Source: Geomicrobium sp. JCM 19038 (GTDB lineage Bacteria > Bacillota > Bacilli > Bacillales > Marinococcaceae). From it: DNA of 48,345 nucleotides. The DNA is taken from positions 1 through 48,345 of the forward strand of contig NZ_BAXA01000021.1 in the NCBI RefSeq assembly GCF_000698125.1, given 5' to 3'. Shown in pieces: positions 44,797 to 48,345 of the stretch. A program made the translations under genes and the position numbers. The stretch's first letter is position 1. Each line of letters begins with the position of its first letter. The notes below the pieces were generated by a model. That model was not told where the DNA came from and made no database searches. It saw only the letters and a list, made by a program, of their open reading frames with translations.

Positions 44797-45885
44797 ATGG
44801 AGACACCATACATCCGAGTACAAAAACGAATTGTGAAAGAGAACATTCAAAGAATGCAAGATGATGCGAACAAACAAGGGATCGCATTACGACCACATTG
44901 TAAAACACATAAAACGCCAGAAATTGCATTTTGGCAACTAGAAGCAGGCGCAAAAGGAATAACTGTAGCCAAAATTTCAGAAGCAAGTGTCATGATAGAA
45001 GCGGGGATTACGGACATCTTTATTGCTTATCCAATTGTGACTGATGATAAAATTGCAAACGTGATCGCACTATGTAAAAAAGCCACCATTACGCTTGCAG
45101 TGGATAGTGTGTTCGGAGCGAAGAAGTTAGCAGAAGCCGCAAAGCGTGAAGGAATGGTACTTAACGTTCGCTTAGAAGTGGATACAGGATTGAATCGTGC
45201 TGGGGCAAGAAGTGAGAAAGTCATAGAAGTTGCTCATAGCATTCATAACGATCCTCACTTATATCTTGATGGTATTTTCACTTTTAAGGGTGCGGTTGTT
45301 GAAGAGAAATCAACGTTAGATACATCAGCAGCGGGGGAAGATGAAGTTAGCCGTTTGCAGCAATACAAAGCGCGATTAACTGAGGAGGGGATCCCTGTAC
45401 CGGTAATTAGTGCGGGTTCTACGCCTACAGCAAGAGCGGTTTCCAAAACAAGAAACGTTGAAGAAATTCGACCTGGTACCTATGTATATAATGATGCGAT
45501 GCAATATAAATTAGGGGTCTGTGAATTAAGTCAATGTGCAGCTTCGGTCGTAGTAACGATTGTAGGTCTTCATGACGATCGTTTAGCAGTTATTGATGGA
45601 GGAAGCAAGACGTTTGCAACAGACATTCAACCTGATCAAAACCCATTGAGATTAAACGGTTTCGGTATTGTCAGCGGACATCCGGATGCTGTATTTTTGC
45701 GCATGAATGAGGAACACGGGATTGTTCAATTAGGAGAAAATCATAGACTGAATATTGGAGACAAAATAGAAATTATTCCAAATCATATTTGTAGTACCGT
45801 GAATTTGCACAATCATTTCTATGTAGAAGATGAACTAGGAGAAACAACGAAAATACGTGTAGCAGCAAGAGGTTGTCTACAATAA
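44797..45885 (+). CDS. D-threonine aldolase / D-serine dehydratase-like PLP enzyme (alanine racemase N-terminal fold)
   Basis: A 362-residue fold-type III PLP enzyme. The cofactor lysine lies in RPHCKTHKTPEIA near residue 40, with LEVDTGLNRAG and SAGSTPTARAV for phosphate contacts. The C-terminal metal site motif IPNHICSTVNLHNHF has the His-x-Cys pair that binds a metal in D-serine dehydratase/D-threonine aldolase. Such enzymes cleave D-3-hydroxy amino acids. Start ATG 44797 with AAGGGGGC; a TTG 15 bases upstream lacks spacing. Followed 10 bases after its stop by a GNAT gene, probably one operon. Confidence 0.88.
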   Translation: METPYIRVQKRIVKENIQRMQDDANKQGIALRPHCKTHKTPEIAFWQLEAGAKGITVAKISEASVMIEAGITDIFIAYPIVTDDKIANVIALCKKATITLAVDSVFGAKKLAEAAKREGMVLNVRLEVDTGLNRAGARSEKVIEVAHSIHNDPHLYLDGIFTFKGAVVEEKSTLDTSAAGEDEVSRLQQYKARLTEEGIPVPVISAGSTPTARAVSKTRNVEEIRPGTYVYNDAMQYKLGVCELSQCAASVVVTIVGLHDDRLAVIDGGSKTFATDIQPDQNPLRLNGFGIVSGHPDAVFLRMNEEHGIVQLGENHRLNIGDKIEIIPNHICSTVNLHNHFYVEDELGETTKIRVAARGCLQ

Positions 45886-45895
45886 GGAGCAAGTT

Positions 45896-46363
45896 ATGAT
45901 CATTCGAAAAGACGACATCACCAATCCAGTCGTGATTCAATTACTTCTCCAACATGTACATGAAATGAGGGAGACATCCCCACCTGAAAGTGTCCATGCA
46001 TTAGATGTTGCACAGTTAAAAGAAGAAGGATTAACGATGTTCAGTGGTTGGATTGATTATAAGTTAGCAGGGGTCATCGCATTAAAAGAATTAACGAGTG
46101 ATCATGGAGAAATTAAATCCATGCGAACTGCCGACGGTTTCTTACGGCATGGAGTGGCTACGAAGTTGCTCACTTATTGTATTGAAGAGGCTAAGAAGCG
46201 AGGCTACCGAGAAATAAGCCTTGAAACGGGTGCAGAGCCGTTTTTCGAGCCTGCTCGTTCTTTGTATTCAAGGTATGGTTTCTCCGTTTGCCCACCATAC
46301 GCTGATTATTGGGACGACCCGAACAGTGTCTTTATGACGATGGTCTTGAAGAAATGTGATTGA
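45896..46363 (+). CDS. GNAT family N-acetyltransferase
   Basis: A 155-residue acetyltransferase. The core has GVIALKELTSDHGEIKSMRTADGFLRHGVATKLLTYCIEEAKKRGYREISLETGAEPFFEPARSLYSRYGF, with R-H-G-V-A as the acetyl-CoA loop. It resembles the PhnO/YsnE-type group. It is probably cotranscribed with the D-threonine aldolase-like gene, and may detoxify or modify related amino compounds (inference). AAGGAGCAAG upstream. Confidence 0.9.
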   Translation: MIIRKDDITNPVVIQLLLQHVHEMRETSPPESVHALDVAQLKEEGLTMFSGWIDYKLAGVIALKELTSDHGEIKSMRTADGFLRHGVATKLLTYCIEEAKKRGYREISLETGAEPFFEPARSLYSRYGFSVCPPYADYWDDPNSVFMTMVLKKCD

Positions 46364-46491
46364 TTTTTGATGGCATAATGGGTGGTCGATTAGCACTAAG
46401 AATAATAAGTAGAGACTTAGTAAAATGTGGTGACAAGAGAAGGTCTTGTGAACGTACAGGTTCAATCCTTCTAGTGAAGGTGTGATAACGA

Positions 46492-47718
46492 GTGGTGCAA
46501 GGGGAGAAAGGCAGAGTCATACAAGTTGCCATTATAACCGCCGTCGCTTTATTAGGTGATGCGATGCTGTTTATTGTATTGCCGATCTATTATGAGCAGT
46601 TTGGATTGACTGCTCTTTGGCAAATCGGCCTTCTTTTGTCGATTAACCGGCTTATTCGACTACCGATAAACCCACTTGTTGCATGGTTTTATCGTCGGTA
46701 CTCATTGCGCACTGGTCTATTTATTGCGACGACTCTTGCTGCGTTAACAACGTTCTCTTATGGGGTGGCTACGAGTTTTATCGTATTAGTCATTGCGCGG
46801 ATGCTGTGGGGCGTTGCATGGTCGTTTTTGAGGATGGGCGGATTTTTAACGATTATTAAAGTCAGCACGAATGAAAATCGAGGCAATCACATTGGCTTGT
46901 ACAATGGGCTATGGGGCATGGGTGGATTAGTGGGCATGCTTGCCGGTGGCTTTCTAGCCGATCAAATTCCAATTGTCATGATGACATCATTCTTCGCTCT
47001 ACTCGCATTGATTTGCATTCCACTTATTGCAATGACCGTACCGCATTCGAATGTTAATCATGGTAAAAACACAAAAATAAGTACGTCAACCTTTCAGTTC
47101 ACACCTTACATTTCACTAATCCTAGCTACGAGCCTCTTCAAAGGCTTTCTTATAATGGGATTATTTGCGTCAACGTTAAGCCCTTTAATTGAATCACGCA
47201 TGCAAGAACCAATGACAATCGGTTCATTAATGATCGGGGCAGCGACGATTGCTGGGGTTGTTCAGGCAATTCGTTGGTGTTGGGATCCGTTTCTTGCACC
47301 GTTAATTGGAAGATGGAGTGATCGACTTACAAGGCGATATATGTTGTTGTTTTTGCCATTAGTAGCGGGTGGAGTTTTGCTAGTTGTTGTTGGTTTTACC
47401 GAGTCAACACGACTGTTAATTGGATTGTTGCTTCTATTCCAGCTCACGTCAACACTGCTTACAACGACGGTGGATACGCTTGCTGCATCAGCTGCGGCGA
47501 ATACAGATGAAGTAAAGATGACGATGTGGCATACCATCTTAGATGATCTAGGTGCCGCAGTTGGCCCATTAAGTTCATTTATACTTTTAACGTGGTTGGA
47601 AGGCTCTTTATCCATTCTTTATATAGGTTCAGGACTGTTCATGCTCGGTTACGCAGCAATTTGGGGCTCCTATTATCATAAAAGCAAGCGAAAAACGACT
47701 CATGCCGATGTAGCATGA
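46492..47718 (+). CDS. MFS transporter
   Basis: A 408-residue, 12-helix major facilitator protein. It starts at GTG 46492 or the adjacent GTG codon, after GAAGGTGTGATAACGA. The cytoplasmic loop between helices 2 and 3 holds a weak motif (WFYRRYSLRTGLFIATT) and the middle is split by a hydrophilic segment (HSNVNHGKNTKISTS). Likely a drug- or metabolite-exporting member; substrate unknown. It ends at a bidirectional terminator shared with the convergent collagen-like gene. Confidence 0.85.
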   Translation: MVQGEKGRVIQVAIITAVALLGDAMLFIVLPIYYEQFGLTALWQIGLLLSINRLIRLPINPLVAWFYRRYSLRTGLFIATTLAALTTFSYGVATSFIVLVIARMLWGVAWSFLRMGGFLTIIKVSTNENRGNHIGLYNGLWGMGGLVGMLAGGFLADQIPIVMMTSFFALLALICIPLIAMTVPHSNVNHGKNTKISTSTFQFTPYISLILATSLFKGFLIMGLFASTLSPLIESRMQEPMTIGSLMIGAATIAGVVQAIRWCWDPFLAPLIGRWSDRLTRRYMLLFLPLVAGGVLLVVVGFTESTRLLIGLLLLFQLTSTLLTTTVDTLAASAAANTDEVKMTMWHTILDDLGAAVGPLSSFILLTWLEGSLSILYIGSGLFMLGYAAIWGSYYHKSKRKTTHADVA

Positions 47719-47727
47719 GTCGTTTTA
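47692..47727. terminator. Bidirectional terminator at the MFS / BclA-like junction
   Basis: Stem AAAACGACTCATGC / GCATGAGTCGTTTT with a short loop. The MFS stop codon lies within the hairpin. Confidence 0.88.

Positions 47728-48345
<618 letters not shown>

Overview
The window looks like a chromosomal segment from a low-GC, endospore-forming Bacillaceae species. Evidence for this: an alpha/beta-type small acid-soluble spore protein, an exosporium BclA-like collagen protein, YfhD- and YrzI-like small proteins, a CIRCE/HrcA-controlled groESL, and the gene order 5S rRNA-tRNA-thiL-tsaE-tsaB-rimI-tsaD ... abc-f, rex-tatA-tatC, ydiK/ydiL, groES-groEL, which matches the Bacillus subtilis ydi-groE region. 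Secreted proteins rich in Asp/Glu (oligopeptide-binding protein, 5'-nucleotidase, LVIVD protein) hint at an alkaliphilic or halotolerant lineage; that is inference.

Layout. 0.1-3.6 kb: S9 prolyl-oligopeptidase-type hydrolase followed by a family-5 solute-binding lipoprotein. 3.7-7.5 kb: a yknWXYZ-type operon (Yip1 protein, membrane fusion protein, MacB-like ATPase and permease), then a tiny DUF1540 protein. 7.8-10.8 kb: two closely related tandem GPH sugar:cation symporters, each with a catabolite-type operator in its leader. 11-13.7 kb: large secreted 5'-nucleotidase with chitin-binding-type modules. 13.9-15 kb: trans-sulfuration enzyme. 15.0-15.3 kb: stand-alone 5S rRNA + initiator tRNA unit with its own promoter. 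15.6-19.2 kb: thiL and the t6A genes tsaE/tsaB/tsaD with rimI. 19.3-24.6 kb: small membrane protein, SASP, serine hydrolase, and the purine efflux gene pbuE on the minus strand, preceded by a recognisable adenine riboswitch; then an ABC-F ATPase. 24.7-29.7 kb: rex, tatA, tatC, ydiK/ydiL-like genes and groESL. 29.8-33.8 kb: poly-gamma-glutamate hydrolase-like protein, LVIVD-repeat surface protein, small proteins, TauE/SafE permease. 34-36 kb: ktrAB potassium uptake. 36.2-42.2 kb: a self-contained catabolic operon with LacI regulator, three-gene TRAP transporter, 6-phospho-3-hexuloisomerase-like protein, KdgK-like kinase and 3-hexulose-6-phosphate-synthase-like protein. 42.3-47.7 kb: EamA exporter, GlcG/HbpS-like protein, GPP34 protein, D-threonine aldolase-like enzyme, GNAT, MFS. 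47.7-48.3 kb: 3' part of a BclA-like collagen protein running off the window.

Two things stand out. First, at least seven protein genes (GPH symporter 1, 5'-nucleotidase, ABC-F, a small secreted protein, ktrA, ktrB, the LacI regulator), and probably the initiator tRNA and an eighth small gene, are broken by what is always the same event: one base missing, usually from a short mononucleotide run, always shifting the frame in the same direction. This pattern points to systematic sequencing deletions rather than biology, so these genes should be read as probably intact in the organism. Second, the 36-42 kb operon joins a TRAP importer (typically for acidic substrates) and a sugar-acid-type kinase to homologues of the two ribulose-monophosphate-pathway enzymes, with substitutions at residues that normally define their reactions. 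It has no KDPG aldolase. It may encode an undescribed sugar-acid degradation route and is the best candidate here for new biology.
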